Shown: positions 11,448-21,146 of the stretch, one piece after another | Position numbering within the stretch: the stretch's first letter is position 1 | Layout of the letters: every line of letters begins with the position of its first letter | Program-made: the position numbers and the translations under genes | Assembly: GCF_042477335.2 (NCBI RefSeq) | Contig: NC_091247.1 | Span: 43,578,501-43,642,500 of the forward strand | DNA from: Ovis canadensis | Lineage: Eukaryota > Chordata > Mammalia > Artiodactyla > Bovidae | Direction of reading: 5' to 3' | Length of the DNA stretch: 64,000 nucleotides | The notes under the pieces: generated by a model | The model's database searches: none | Told to the model about the DNA's origin: nothing | The model's input: only the letters and a program-made list of their open reading frames with translations

Positions 11448-12679
11448 GTTCAGTTCAGTTCAATTCAGTCGCTCAGTCGTGTCCGACTCTTTGCGACCCC
11501 ATGAACCGCAGCACGCCAGGCCTCCGTGTCCATCACCAACTCCGAGTTCACCCAGACTCATTTCCATCGAGTCAGTGATGCCATCCAGCCATCTCATTCT
11601 CGGTCGTCCCCTTCTCCTCCTGCCCACAATCGCTCCCACCATCAGGGTTTTTCCCAATGAGTCAACTCTTCACATGAGGTGGCCAAAGTACTGGAGTTTC
11701 AGCTTTAGCATCATTCCTTCCAAAGAAATCCCAGGGTTGATCTCCTTCAGAATGGACTGGTTGGATCTCCTTGCAGTCCAAGGGACTCTCAAGAGTCTTC
11801 TCCAACACCACAGTTCAAAAGCATCAATTCTTCAGCGCTCAGCCTTCTTCACAGTCCAACTCTCACATCCATACATGACCACAGGAAAAACCATAGCCTT
11901 GACTAGACGGACCTTAGTTGGCAAAGTAATCGCTCTGCTTTTGAATATGCTATCTAGGTTGGTCATAACTTTTCTTCCAAGGAGTAAGCATCTTTTGATT
12001 TCATGGCTTCAATCACCATCTGCAGTGATTTTGGAGTCCCCAAAAATAAAGTCTGACACTGTTTCCACTGTTTCCCCATCTATTTCCCATGAAGTGATGG
12101 GACCGGATGCCATGATCTTAGTTTTCTGAATGTTGATCTTTAAGCCAACTTTTTCACTCTCCTCTTTCACTTTCATTAAGAGGCTTTTTAGTTCCTCTTC
12201 ACTTTCTGCCATAAGGGTGGTGTCATCTGCATATCTGAGGTGATTGATATTTCTCCCAGCAATCTTGATTCCAGCTTGTGTTTCTTCCAGTCCAGCATTT
12301 CTCATGATGCCCTCTGCATATAAGTTAAATAAGCAGGGTGACAATATACAGCCTTGATGTACTCCTTTTCCTATTTGGAACCAGTCTGTTGTTCCATGTC
12401 CAGTTCTAAGTGTTGCTCCCTGACCTGCATACAGATTTCTCAAGAGGCATGTTAGGTGGTCTGGTATTCCCATCTCTTTCAGAATTTTCCACAGTTTCTT
12501 GTGATCCACACAGTCAAAGGCTTTGGCATAGTCAATAAAGCAGAAATAGATGTTTTTCTGGAACTCTCTTGCTTTTTCGATGATCCAGCGGATGTTGGCA
12601 ATTTAGTCTCTGGTTCCTCTGCCTTTTCTAAAACCAGCTTGAACATCAGGAAGTTCACAGTTCACGTATTGCTGAAGCC
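11448..12679 (-). mobile_element. BovB, 5'-truncated, well preserved RT
   Basis: On the minus strand a 166-codon frame (12009-12509) covers FDCVDHKKLW through GVHQGCILSPC and LRYADDTTLM to MASGPIT. The opposite reading at 11479-12129 is only the antisense shadow. The 3' tail (gttcagttcaattcag) lies at 11448. The 5' break at 12679 coincides with the first base of the neighbouring LTR. Confidence 0.93.
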
Positions 12680-12871
12680 TGTAGTTAGAGTAGGGAAAAG
12701 GAGTCCAAAATGGCGGTGGCTAAAAGACAAGGAAGAGAAAAGCCAGTGAAAATAGAACAGAGGATGGTCAAAGGAAGATCCGAGGACCGGAGTGAGGACT
12801 TCAGGTAGAACAGCACGCCTGACTAAGCCCAATTTGCATAGGGCAGGCCCAGGGGGAAGAAAAAAAAAACA

Positions 12872-12880
12872 TATAAAAAG
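12872..12880 (+). promoter_or_regulatory. LTR TATA box
   Basis: A tataaaaag motif lies about 120 bp before the aataaa signal inside the LTR, the expected U3/R arrangement. Present activity is unknown. Confidence 0.6.
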
Positions 12881-13024
12881 AGGAGCCAAAAGGCTGTTTC
12901 TCTCTCTCCCAGGTGCTGGGGCGCTCTTGTCTTCTCGTCTTTGGATCAACGTGCCCTCACGCCTTGAAGAAGGATTTTCCTGCTATCTTCTAAATAAAAT
13001 AGAGCTGTAACACTGATTTGTCTA

Positions 13025-13084
13025 AGAGCTATAACACGGTCCGTTCAAGACCTGAGAGCTATAACACGGTCTGTCCAAGACCTG
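13025..13084 (+). repeat. 30-bp tandem repeat in the LTR
   Basis: Two near-identical 30-bp units beginning agagctataacacggt start at 13025 and 13055. Diverged partial units lie before (13001) and after (13085). They fall just downstream of the poly(A) signal. Confidence 0.85.
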
Positions 13085-13175
13085 AGAGCTGTGACATGCC
13101 GAGGGGGCTTTAATGTCTGTCACTCCAAATCTTTGTTGTGATGAGACAAAAACCGAGGAGCATATACTTGCCTGA

Positions 13176-13517
13176 TGTAAAAGTTGGTCTTTATCCTCAG
13201 AATGATGGAGGAGCTTCCAGGCATTGGAATGGCATGCTCAGATTTGAATGTAGGGGACTGCTCTGGCTCCCTTGCAAAGAACAGATCGGAGTGTGGCAGG
13301 ATGGGGTCAGAAGAGTGAATGTTCAGAAACAAGTCAGGGACGCAGGTGAGGCTGAATGGCAGTTTGACTCAGGATACTGGCTGGGGAGATGGTCAGATTT
13401 TCGAGATAATGTATATGGAGGGGCGGGGGGAGAACACACTTACATACCATGTACTCTGTGTGAGTCACCTGACATTTAAAGCTGATAGCAGCAACCTTAT
13501 GTGATTTGTACCATTAG
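13176..13517. other. No feature recognised
   Basis: The sequence between the LTR and the next SINE. A 113-codon frame on the plus strand (13138-13479) has no recognisable motif and partly overlaps the LTR, so it is not called as a gene. Confidence 0.4.
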
Positions 13518-13738
13518 GTGAAAGTTTGAAAATTCAGTTGCTAAGTCATGCCCGACTCTTTTGCATCCCCATGGACTGTATAGCCTGCCAGGTTCCTCTG
13601 TCTGTGAGATTTCCCAGGCAAGAATACTGGTGTGGGTTGTCATTTCTTTCTCCAGGGCATCTTCCCAACCCAGGGACTGAACCAGTGTCTCCTGCATTGC
13701 AGGTGACTTCTTTACTGCTGAGGCATCAGGGGAGGCCC
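13518..13738 (-). mobile_element. Bov-tA SINE
   Basis: Reversed Bov-tA: ttgctaagtcatgcccgact at the left; cccaacccagggactgaacc and gcattgcaggtgac at the right. Confidence 0.9.
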
Positions 13739-13837
13739 AGTAGTGTCAACAGCATTTCATACATTTATTAACTAATCCAATTTGATGTGATGTGTTTATC
13801 TAGGGAAACTGAAAAGTACTATTATAATCCTCATCTT

Positions 13838-14853
13838 TTTTTTAAGGTTCTTTAAAAAAATTTTTTTTTATTGAAGAATAATTGCTTTACAGAATTTTGT
13901 TGCTTTCTGTCAAATCTCAACATGAATCAGCCGTCAGTTCAGTTCAGTTCAATAGCTCAGTTGTGTCCTACTCTTTGTGACCCCATGAACCTCAGCACAC
14001 CAGGCCTCCCTGTCCATCATCAACTCCTGGAGTTTACCCAAACTCATGTCCATTGAGTCGGTGATGCCATCTAACCATCTCATCCTCTGTCGTCCCCTTC
14101 TCCTCCTGCCCTCAATCTTTCCCAGCATCAGGGTCTTTTCAAATGAGTCAGCTCTTTGCATTAGGTGGCCAAAGTATTGGAGTTTCAGCTTCAACATCAG
14201 TCCTTCCAATGAACACCCAGGGCTGATCTCCTTTAGGATGGACTGGTTGGATCTCCTTGCAGTCCAAGGGACTCTCAAGAGTCTTCTCCAACACCACAGC
14301 TCAAAAGCATCAGTTCTTCTGCGCTCAGCTTTCTTTCTAGTCCAACTCTCACATTCATACATGACCACTGGAAAAACAATAGCCTTGACTAGACAGACCT
14401 TTGTTGACAAAGTAATGTCTCTGCTTTTAATATGTTGTCTAGGTTGGTCATAACTTTCCTTCCAAGGAGTAAGTGTCTTTTAATTTCATGGCTTCAATCA
14501 CCATCTGCAGTGATTTTGGAGCCCAGAAAAATAAAGTCAGCTACTGTTTCCCCATCTATTTGCCATGAAGTAATGGGACCAGATGCCATGATCTTAGTTT
14601 TCTGAATGTTGAGCTTTAAGCCCACTTTTTCACTCTCCTCTTTCACTTTCATCAAGAGACTCTTTAGTTCCTCTTCACTTTCTGTCATAAGGGTGGTGTC
14701 ATCTGCCTATCCGAGGTTATTGATATTTCTCCTGGCAATCTTGATTCCAGCTTGTGCTTCAATCAGCCATAGGTAAACATGTATCCCCTCCTTTTGAAAC
14801 TCTGTCTCATCTCCCTCCCCATCCCACCCCTCTAGGTTGATACAGAGCCCCTG
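13838..14853 (-). mobile_element. Ruminant L1 3' region, itself split by BovB
   Basis: Reversed L1: the left end is a poly-T tail and ttattgaagaataattgctt; the right end is ctctaggttgatacagag. A perfect 15-bp target duplication, tataatcctcatctt, flanks it at 13823-13837 and 14854-14868. Net L1 sequence after removing BovB is about 190 bp. Confidence 0.88.
13933..14760 (-). mobile_element. BovB inserted in L1
   Basis: 5'-truncated BovB covering the RT palm downstream half and C-terminus. The minus strand reads [14 protein letters not shown] and [16 protein letters not shown] perfect 8-bp target duplication aatcagcc lies at 13925-13932 and 14761-14768, within the L1. Confidence 0.93.
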
Positions 14854-14925
14854 TATAATCCTCATCTTATAGATGCAGAAACTGAGGCACAGAGAAGCAA
14901 AATAACATGCCCAGAGAGTTTCTGA

Positions 14926-15357
14926 CTGCATGAAGATACGGGGCGGGGGTGGGGTGTGGGGGCAGGAGGAAAGAGTAAAGGGAGACATTTTACTTTCTGG
15001 CATGAACACTGGTAAATATCCATACCATTTCCTAAAACCAGGAACCTGTGGGGAGAAGCAAGCTTTTTAGGGGGAAGATCACAAGCTCTCCCTTGGACTT
15101 GGGTTGGAGAGACAGAGCTCTCCAGCCTTATCTCCTTAATGTTCTCTTTTTACAGAAGACACTGTGGTGCAGCCTAAGCATTTTTATCAGAAAGGTCATG
15201 ATGAAAAAATATTCAGGTACTGGGAAGGGGTGCGTTCCAGTGATGTGGATTACTTTTAAGGCTCTTGGGCTAAGCCTATCTTTGAGATTCTGATCCCTAA
15301 GTCATGAAAGGTAAAACCTTTGTCTTTCATTAGTAGCCTTGACCCCAGAGCATTTAA
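14926..15357. other. No feature recognised
   Basis: G-rich patch at about 14938-14970, otherwise unassigned. Confidence 0.4.
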
Positions 15358-15385
15358 CTCTCTCTCTCTCTCTCTCTCTTTTTTT
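15358..15385 (+). repeat. (CT)n microsatellite followed by poly-T
   Basis: About eleven CT units, then seven T. Confidence 0.9.
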
Positions 15386-16676
15386 AATGTAAAGCTGCTT
15401 CTTTAGAGAAGGATTCCTCACCCAAGAGATGAGCATGAATCAGGAAATATGTGTTTATGCAGTTTCTAAAAATCTGTAGTTTAAGCTAAGAGACCAAAAA
15501 GGTTTCTGTCTCCTAGGTAAACAGCAATTAAATGGTATATTAAAATGTATATTACGTACCCAGTTGGTGCATGGAGTAATTATGTATTTTAGAAATATTT
15601 TAAAACACGTGTTCTGCCTCCCTCAGCACTGTTTCAATCCATCAAGTAACTGTATACTTAGAACATGTGTTCTGCATAGTAAGAGTCGTTTTATAAACCT
15701 CTCATTAAAGGGAACCAAACGAAAAGGCATCAGCTGCAGCCCATTTTTCAGAAGTGTTTATGCCAACCAAATGTAGACAAAGGAAAACAAAACCGTAGAG
15801 GCAAGTCATGGACCACGGAACTTCTGTCACTGAATGTAGAGACTCAGCAGTGATGCTGGGCCGGGAAGAGCAGAGGTCGGGACCCACTGGAACACCTTCT
15901 GAAGTGAGGCTAGAAGACGTTGATAAAGAAAACCAGGGGAAGTGTTAGAGCCCAAGCACAGGCTTTTTTCCCCCGAGGGGAAACTTCACACTCCCCCGAA
16001 GAGAATGAAAAGCAGGTGTTCGCCTGGCTGGTTGGCAACTGAGAAGCAGTGGGCCAAGGTCCAGCTCTGTGGGGTGTGCTGTGTTTGCCAAGGGGCTGGA
16101 GCTGGCCAGGTGAGCTGGGCACCCGGGTAGGTGGAGGTGGGAGGTCACAACAGGGGAAGGAGTGGCAGGAGCCCCTTCTGAAACCCGTGGCCCGGGGCCA
16201 GTGGGTTACCCACACCAGCCATGGCCTCACCACCGCCCTCAAGGACACAGCAGCACACAGAGCACTTTCCTTTCCTGGCATTTCAGTCCCTGCTTAGTAT
16301 TTGATGTTCACATGTTAACTCTTTCCAGCTGTAAGGTAGCAAGGGTGTACTGACCATGCCTTTTTCCTGGTCTGAGAGCCATTAAATAGAAGGCACCAGG
16401 GCTTCTTCTAAACTCGGTGGATTTGGATGTTAAGGGAAGTTGTGAACTCTCTGAGCCAAGGTGGCAACAACTATAACTGAAAGGCCAGAAGAGCTGTTAC
16501 ACAGGAGGGCAGAGGAGCTTAGGAACTTGGGATCCCCCATGGAAGGACTAGTGGGGGTGGAAATAAAGCAACTCACTGAAAACTAGGTACATACGGCAAA
16601 GAAGAGAGAGATCACAAAAAGAGGGTGGTGGCAGTGGGAGGGGGACAGGGGGAGGAGCTGAAGAGAAGTATTGAAG
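15386..16676. other. No gene recognised
   Basis: Unique-looking sequence. 15900-16300 is somewhat GC-richer and carries overlapping frames of 60-120 codons on both strands, none with a recognisable domain. A purine-rich tract lies at 16590-16665. Confidence 0.4.
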
Positions 16677-16746
16677 TGGCAAAAAAATTTGTTCGGCCTT
16701 TTCCAGCTTACGGGAAAACCCAAACGAACTTTTTGGCCAACCTGAT
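16677..16746 (+). ncRNA. Mariner-derived hairpin, candidate microRNA precursor
   Basis: The two arms (about 16678-16704 and 16712-16738) pair over roughly 27 positions with about seven mismatches or wobbles and a 7-nt loop. The right arm contains aacgaactttttgg, the terminal sequence of ruminant mariner-like elements. From established knowledge, the large bovine mir-2284/mir-2285 families derive from such palindromic mariner remnants. Whether this copy is transcribed or processed cannot be seen here. Confidence 0.5.
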
Positions 16747-16842
16747 AAAAATAGGAGGAAAATTTGAAATGCAAAAGGGAGAAATGGAAAAGTAACACCT
16801 TCAAAGGAAAAGTCAGGCCATGTCAAAATATAGGCTTTTATG

Positions 16843-17110
16843 TGTGTTTGTGTGTGAAGTCACTTCAGTCGTGTAAGACTCTGCAACCCTATGGATAGTC
16901 GCCCACCCCCCATCTCCCCCCCCCCACCCCGCCACCCCCACTCCCCCAACCCGGCTCCTCTGTCCATGGGATTCTCCAGGTAAGAATAATGGAGTGCATT
17001 GCCATGCTCTCCTCCAGGGGATCTTAACCCAGGGATCGAAACCGCGTTTCTCATGTCTCCTGCATTGGCAGGAGAGTTCTTTACCACTAGTGTCACCGCA
17101 GAAACCCATG
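16843..17110 (-). mobile_element. Bov-tA SINE with internal C-rich expansion
   Basis: Reversed Bov-tA with a target duplication ggctttYatg (16833-16842 and 17111-17120, one mismatch). A C-rich tract of about 47 bp (16906-16952) interrupts the body where the consensus simply continues into ggctcctctgtcc. Confidence 0.88.
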
Positions 17111-17147
17111 GGCTTTCATGGGACTGATCAATGATTTGCTTGTTTTA

Positions 17148-17350
17148 GGGCTTCCCTTGTGGCTCAGATGGTAGCAAATCTGCCTGCAGTGTGGGAGACA
17201 TGTGTTTGATCCCTGGGTTGGGAACCCCTGGAGGAGGGCATGGCAATCCACCCTAGTATTCTTGCCTGGAGAATCCCCATGGACAGAGGAGCCTGGCAGG
17301 CTACACTCCATGGGGTAGCAAAGAGTTGGACACAACTAAGCACACAGCAC
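17148..17350 (+). mobile_element. Bov-tA SINE
   Basis: Forward head gggcttcccttgtggctcag, body with cctggagaatcccc and gttggacacaactaagcaca at the end. Confidence 0.92.
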
Positions 17351-17375
17351 ATTGCTCCCTCTACCAGAGAAGATG

Positions 17376-17647
17376 GCTGCTGCTGCTAAGTCGCTTCAGT
17401 CGTGTCCAACTCTGTGCGACCCCATAGACGGCAGCCCACCAGGCTCCCTCGTCCCTGGGATTCTCTAGGCAAGAATACTGGAGTGGGTTGCCATTTCCTT
17501 CTCCAGTGCATAAAAGTGAAAAGGGAAAGTGAAGTTGCTCAGTCGTGTCTGATGCTTAGCGACCCCATGGACTGCAGCCTTCCAGGCTCCTCCACCCATG
17601 GGATTTTCCAGGCAAGAGTACTGGAGTGGGGTGCCATTGCCTTCTCT
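17376..17647 (-). mobile_element. BOV-A2 SINE, full length
   Basis: It starts with the reversed (gct)n tail and shows both monomers, joined by gtgaaaagggaaagtgaag at about 17516. It ends with gtgccattgccttctc, the reversed 5' end. Confidence 0.93.
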
Positions 17648-18599
17648 GGATGAAGCCAGCAGGAGGGGCTAGTTAGAATGGGACTAGCCTAGGCAGGAGT
17701 GGCTTTATGCCTGTTGGGTTAAGACTCAAGGGGTGCAGGAGGAGATATCTTGCTGTGTGCATGTGACAGAGGAAAGATTGGGACTGATCGGTTTTCTGGT
17801 GGTAGAAAGCTTCTCTAGGAAGCTGGTTCCATGAGTAGGAGGAGAAGAACTGAGTCATTATAAAGATGTGGTCAGCATATGCTATTGTTTTGGAGGAGTT
17901 GGAGACTCTTAGGAAGTCTTTAGAGCTGTAGAAGTGACTTTGTTGAGTCATTCTTGGGGGAGTCAGTATCTTGAAAAAATTGATATGAGGAGGGAAATGT
18001 CTGGAACTTGGTCTGGAGGGTCAGCGTCTTTGGGAGTTGATGTTTCTCAGGGGTCAATATTTGGGAAGATGAGTGTCTATGTGTTAGTATCTGAGTGGTA
18101 AGTGTCTCTGGGGGCATCAGTATTGGGGAGGCATTGTCTCCAGGTGGGGGGAAATTAGTCTGACTGGTGTCTGGGGTGAGACAGTGGATCTTAGGGGAGA
18201 CAGAACAGGAACGTGTTCACTTAGCACCCCTCTTGTTTTAATTGTGATATTATAACAGTTCACAGCAGTGGCTATTATCTGGGAACTGGGGAATTCTTTT
18301 GACATTATTTTTGGACCCAGTCCTAATCAGTTTTAAAGTATGACACATTCTTCTAATGTTTAATGTCTAAAGTCATTGATGCTGCTAGATGAGGAAGCTC
18401 ATGAGCTGCGTGAAATGCCCGAGTGGGTCTTGGCAAGGTCTTACTTGAAGTCTTAAGAAATAACTGCGTCCTCAGAACCTGCAGCAGGTAAGGCTGCTAA
18501 ATGGCCTTGCACTTTGCAATGAGTCACATATTCATTACCATCCATGTTGCTGTTGCTGCATTGGATAGGAGAGTGCTGACCCCATTTCATCATCTAATA
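17648..18599. other. No gene recognised; degenerate repeat tract inside
   Basis: G/T-rich sequence. The part 17945-18180 has a loose internal periodicity that is listed separately. No coding frame is convincing. Confidence 0.4.
17945..18180 (+). repeat. Degenerate minisatellite-like tract
   Basis: Variants of gtcagtatctngggg recur: agtcagtatcttg, gtcagcgtctttggg, gtcaatatttggg, gttagtatctgag, catcagtattgggg, alternating with gtgtctctgggg-like phrases. Spacing is irregular (about 18-30 bp), so this is a decayed or imperfect array. Confidence 0.4.
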
Positions 18600-18735
18600 G
18601 CCCTCATCTATTGGGCACACACTATGTACAAGCATTGCCATGGATGAGTCACATTCATCCTGCCAGATCCCAACAGCATCTGGACAAGGTAGAGTTTATC
18701 GGCCTCACTTCACAACATGGGAAATCTATCATCAT
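18600..18735 (-). mobile_element. MIR SINE
   Basis: Reversed MIR: attgggcacacactatgtac, then a cctcacttcacaacatggga block equivalent to the usual cccattttacagatgagga. Confidence 0.65.
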
Positions 18736-19086
18736 CTTGGCCCCGTAAATGACTGCGCTTCAGTACTGCCTGTTTAGCTACCCAGAGGTGTTGTCTTTGC
18801 TGAATGGTGTTTTATGTGTTCATTCTTTACAAGACCAGCTTGTCATCTATCTGGACTGAATTTCTGACAGGGTGTAAGTGGGTCTGCAAGGTGGTGGCCA
18901 AAGAGATAAAAGGAGCCCTAGGGCATCAGATCCAGGACAGCCCCCTGCCCAGGGTCCACTTGGTCATCTGCCACATAACAAAACATGCTAGGTGCTACAG
19001 GGGTCATGAGATAAGCCTTACATCCAAGGAGCTTGTGGCTTGTTTAGGACGTGAGTTACAAAAAATTGGTCCATCAAGCCACCATA
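18736..19086. other. No clear feature
   Basis: Unassigned. The end (about 18980-19050) may be an L2/MIR-like trace. Confidence 0.35.
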
Positions 19087-19211
19087 GTCTTTTTGTTTTG
19101 TTTTCTGCCCTCCTGGCATGCCAGAATCTTAGGTCCTCAACCAGAAACCAAACCTGTGCCCTCTGCATGGGAAGTGCAGAGTCTTACCCACTGGACAGCC
19201 AGGCAAGTCCA
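19087..19211 (-). mobile_element. CHR SINE
   Basis: Reversed CHR: cagaatcttaggtcctcaac, then gagtcttacccactggacag and ccaggcaagtcc at the right end. Confidence 0.8.
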
Positions 19212-19214
19212 AAT

Positions 19215-19460
19215 CTACCCCTGATTCTTGAGCATTTATTCAACTCTGTGCTGGATAAGACCTGATCTAGGCCCTGGAATAGAGCAATGAGCAAAACAGA
19301 CAAAAATCCCTGCCCTCATGGAGTTTATAGTCTGTCATTATAAGAGCTTATAGCTTACTGTCATTTTTCTGGACAGGTTTAATGAGCCAGTTGCTGGGGA
19401 GATTGAAACTTGATAAACAGATGACCTTTGCTCCTGAGGAACTCACAGTCAAGTGAGACA
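19215..19460. mobile_element. L2-like 3' end
   Basis: The run agcaatgagcaaaacagac, then tccctgccctcatggagttt is typical of the ancient L2/MIR-type 3' end. A second diverged trace follows near 19430. Family assignment is tentative. Confidence 0.5.
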
Positions 19461-19814
19461 CATACAAGAGCAGCGACCTGCAGCACCAGGTGACATGTCC
19501 CATCTCAGAGCAGGGCACCAATCTCTGCTGATCAAAAAGGGAGTGTAGAAGTAGTCCTTGGGGAATCAGAATGACATTACACCATGCCGGGGCATTCACA
19601 GATGAGAAAAAATTCTGATCTGGAAAAGAAAAGAGCACTTGAGTCTCAGAGAATCACCGGGTCCATTCATTTCAGTCCAGGAAGGAAGACATGCTGACCC
19701 TGCTGGCACACTAGATGGGACTCCATCTCTCAGCAGTGGACTCACATTAGCCCAACTCATACTGACTGATATAAACATTTCAATTTGAATTAAAAAATAT
19801 ATATATAGTTTTGG
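19461..19814. other. No feature recognised
   Basis: Unassigned. A short AT repeat lies at 19795-19807. Confidence 0.4.
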
Positions 19815-20690
19815 GTTTTTTTTTTACAGCAGTTTTAGATTTGGAGCAAAATTGAATAGAAGGTATAAAGAGTTCTTGTATACCTTCTGAGTCTATTATA
19901 CATACTGCCTCCTCAATATCAAAATCCTGCACCAGAGTGATACATTTGTCACAATCTTTGAACACATACTGACACATCATAATCACTCAAAGTAGCCCAT
20001 AATTTACCCTAGGGTTCACTCTTGGTATTCTACATTTTACAGGTTTTGACAAATATGTGATGGCATGTATTATACAGCATATCATATAATATTGTATATA
20101 CAGTATCATACAGAGTAATTTCACTGTCTTAAAATCCTCCATGTTCCACCTATTCATCCCTACCCCCTACAATCCCCAATCTCTGGCAACCACTGACGTT
20201 TTTATTGTCTCCACAGTTTTGCCTTTTCTATAGTTGAGGTCACATTATATGTTGCTTTTCCAGGTTTCCTTCTTTCACTTAGTAATATGCATTTGTTTCC
20301 TCCATGTCTTTCCATGGATAGAAATGAGCTTTGATAGCTCATTTCTTTTTAACACCAGATAATACTCCTTATCTGAATATATCACAATTTTTTTTAATCT
20401 ATTTACCTACTAAAGGATATCTTGGTTGCTTCCAAGTTTGAGCAATTATGAATAAAGCTGCCATAAACATTTTTGTGCAAGTTTTTGGGTGGACATACAT
20501 TTTCTGCTCATTTGGGTAAATATCAAGATTGCTGGATCATATGGTAAGAATATTCTTAGCTTTATAGGAAACTGCCCAACTGTCTTCCAAAACAGCAGTA
20601 CTATTTTACATTCCCACTGGAAATGAATGAGAGTTCCTGTTGCTCCACGACCTTACCAGCATTTGGTGTTGTTCAACTTGAATTTGAAAT
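19815..20690 (-). mobile_element. Old L1 3' UTR and ORF2 end, reversed
   Basis: Plus-strand reading gives reversed L1 phrases: ctctggcaaccactgac, ttcacttagtaatatgcatt, gcttccaagtttgagcaatt, gattgctggatcatatggta and catttggtgttgttc. It is diverged and predates the ruminant elements. A CHR SINE sits just past its right side. Confidence 0.85.
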
Positions 20691-20700
20691 AAAAAATCTG

Positions 20701-20822
20701 GGCAATTCCTTGGTGGTCCAGTGGTTAGGACTTAACGATCTCATTGCCAGGGTCCAGGGTTTGATCCCTGGTCAGGGAACTAAGATCCTACAAGTTGTGC
20801 AGCACAGCCAAAAAAAAGAAAG
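20701..20822 (+). mobile_element. CHR SINE
   Basis: Forward head ggcaattccttggtggtcca, then tttgatccctggtcaggga and an A-rich tail. Target duplication aaatctg at 20694-20700 and 20823-20829. Confidence 0.85.
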
Positions 20823-20829
20823 AAATCTG

Positions 20830-21146
20830 AATACGTTACAAGCTAACGGTAGTCTCATGTTTGCCAACTGGGTTTCTCTCCTTATACGCAAAACTGCTTA
20901 GGAAGCCAGACGAAAACCAGCAAGTTGCTTGGTAAACAGGAAGGCTGAACTAGAGGAATTACCAGAATCCTCTTAATGTCTGGCATCAGTCCTAGCAGCC
21001 TGTGTCCTCAAAACAACTCTCTAGGACTTTGTGAGCTGGAAAAGAGATGTTATTTTTTTCATTGGTTCATTAATTCTCCCATGGATTGTGACTTTCTATA
21101 CAAAATACAATCATAACTGGGACCATTCTTTCTCTTGCAGGCAAAG
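20830..21146. other. No feature recognised
   Basis: Short unassigned interval. Confidence 0.35.

Larger units (their letters stand above)
12680..13175 (+). mobile_element. Endogenous retrovirus LTR (BTLTR1-like, class I)
   Basis: The element begins with tgtagttagagtaggg and aaaatggcgg, has a TATA box (tataaaaag, 12872-12880) and a poly(A) signal (aataaa, 12993-12998) in plus orientation, followed by a U5-like region. No gag, pol or env sequence flanks it, so it is a solo or orphan LTR. The right end is approximate because I found no target duplication. The BTLTR1 name is from memory of the family and was not tested. Confidence 0.75.
13740..14925 (-). mobile_element. MIR SINE split by an L1 insertion
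   Basis: The left part (about 13740-13837) and right part (about 14854-14925, tagatgcagaaactgaggca) are two halves of one reversed MIR. They rejoin cleanly when the L1 at 13838-14853 and one copy of the 15-bp duplication are removed. Confidence 0.7.
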
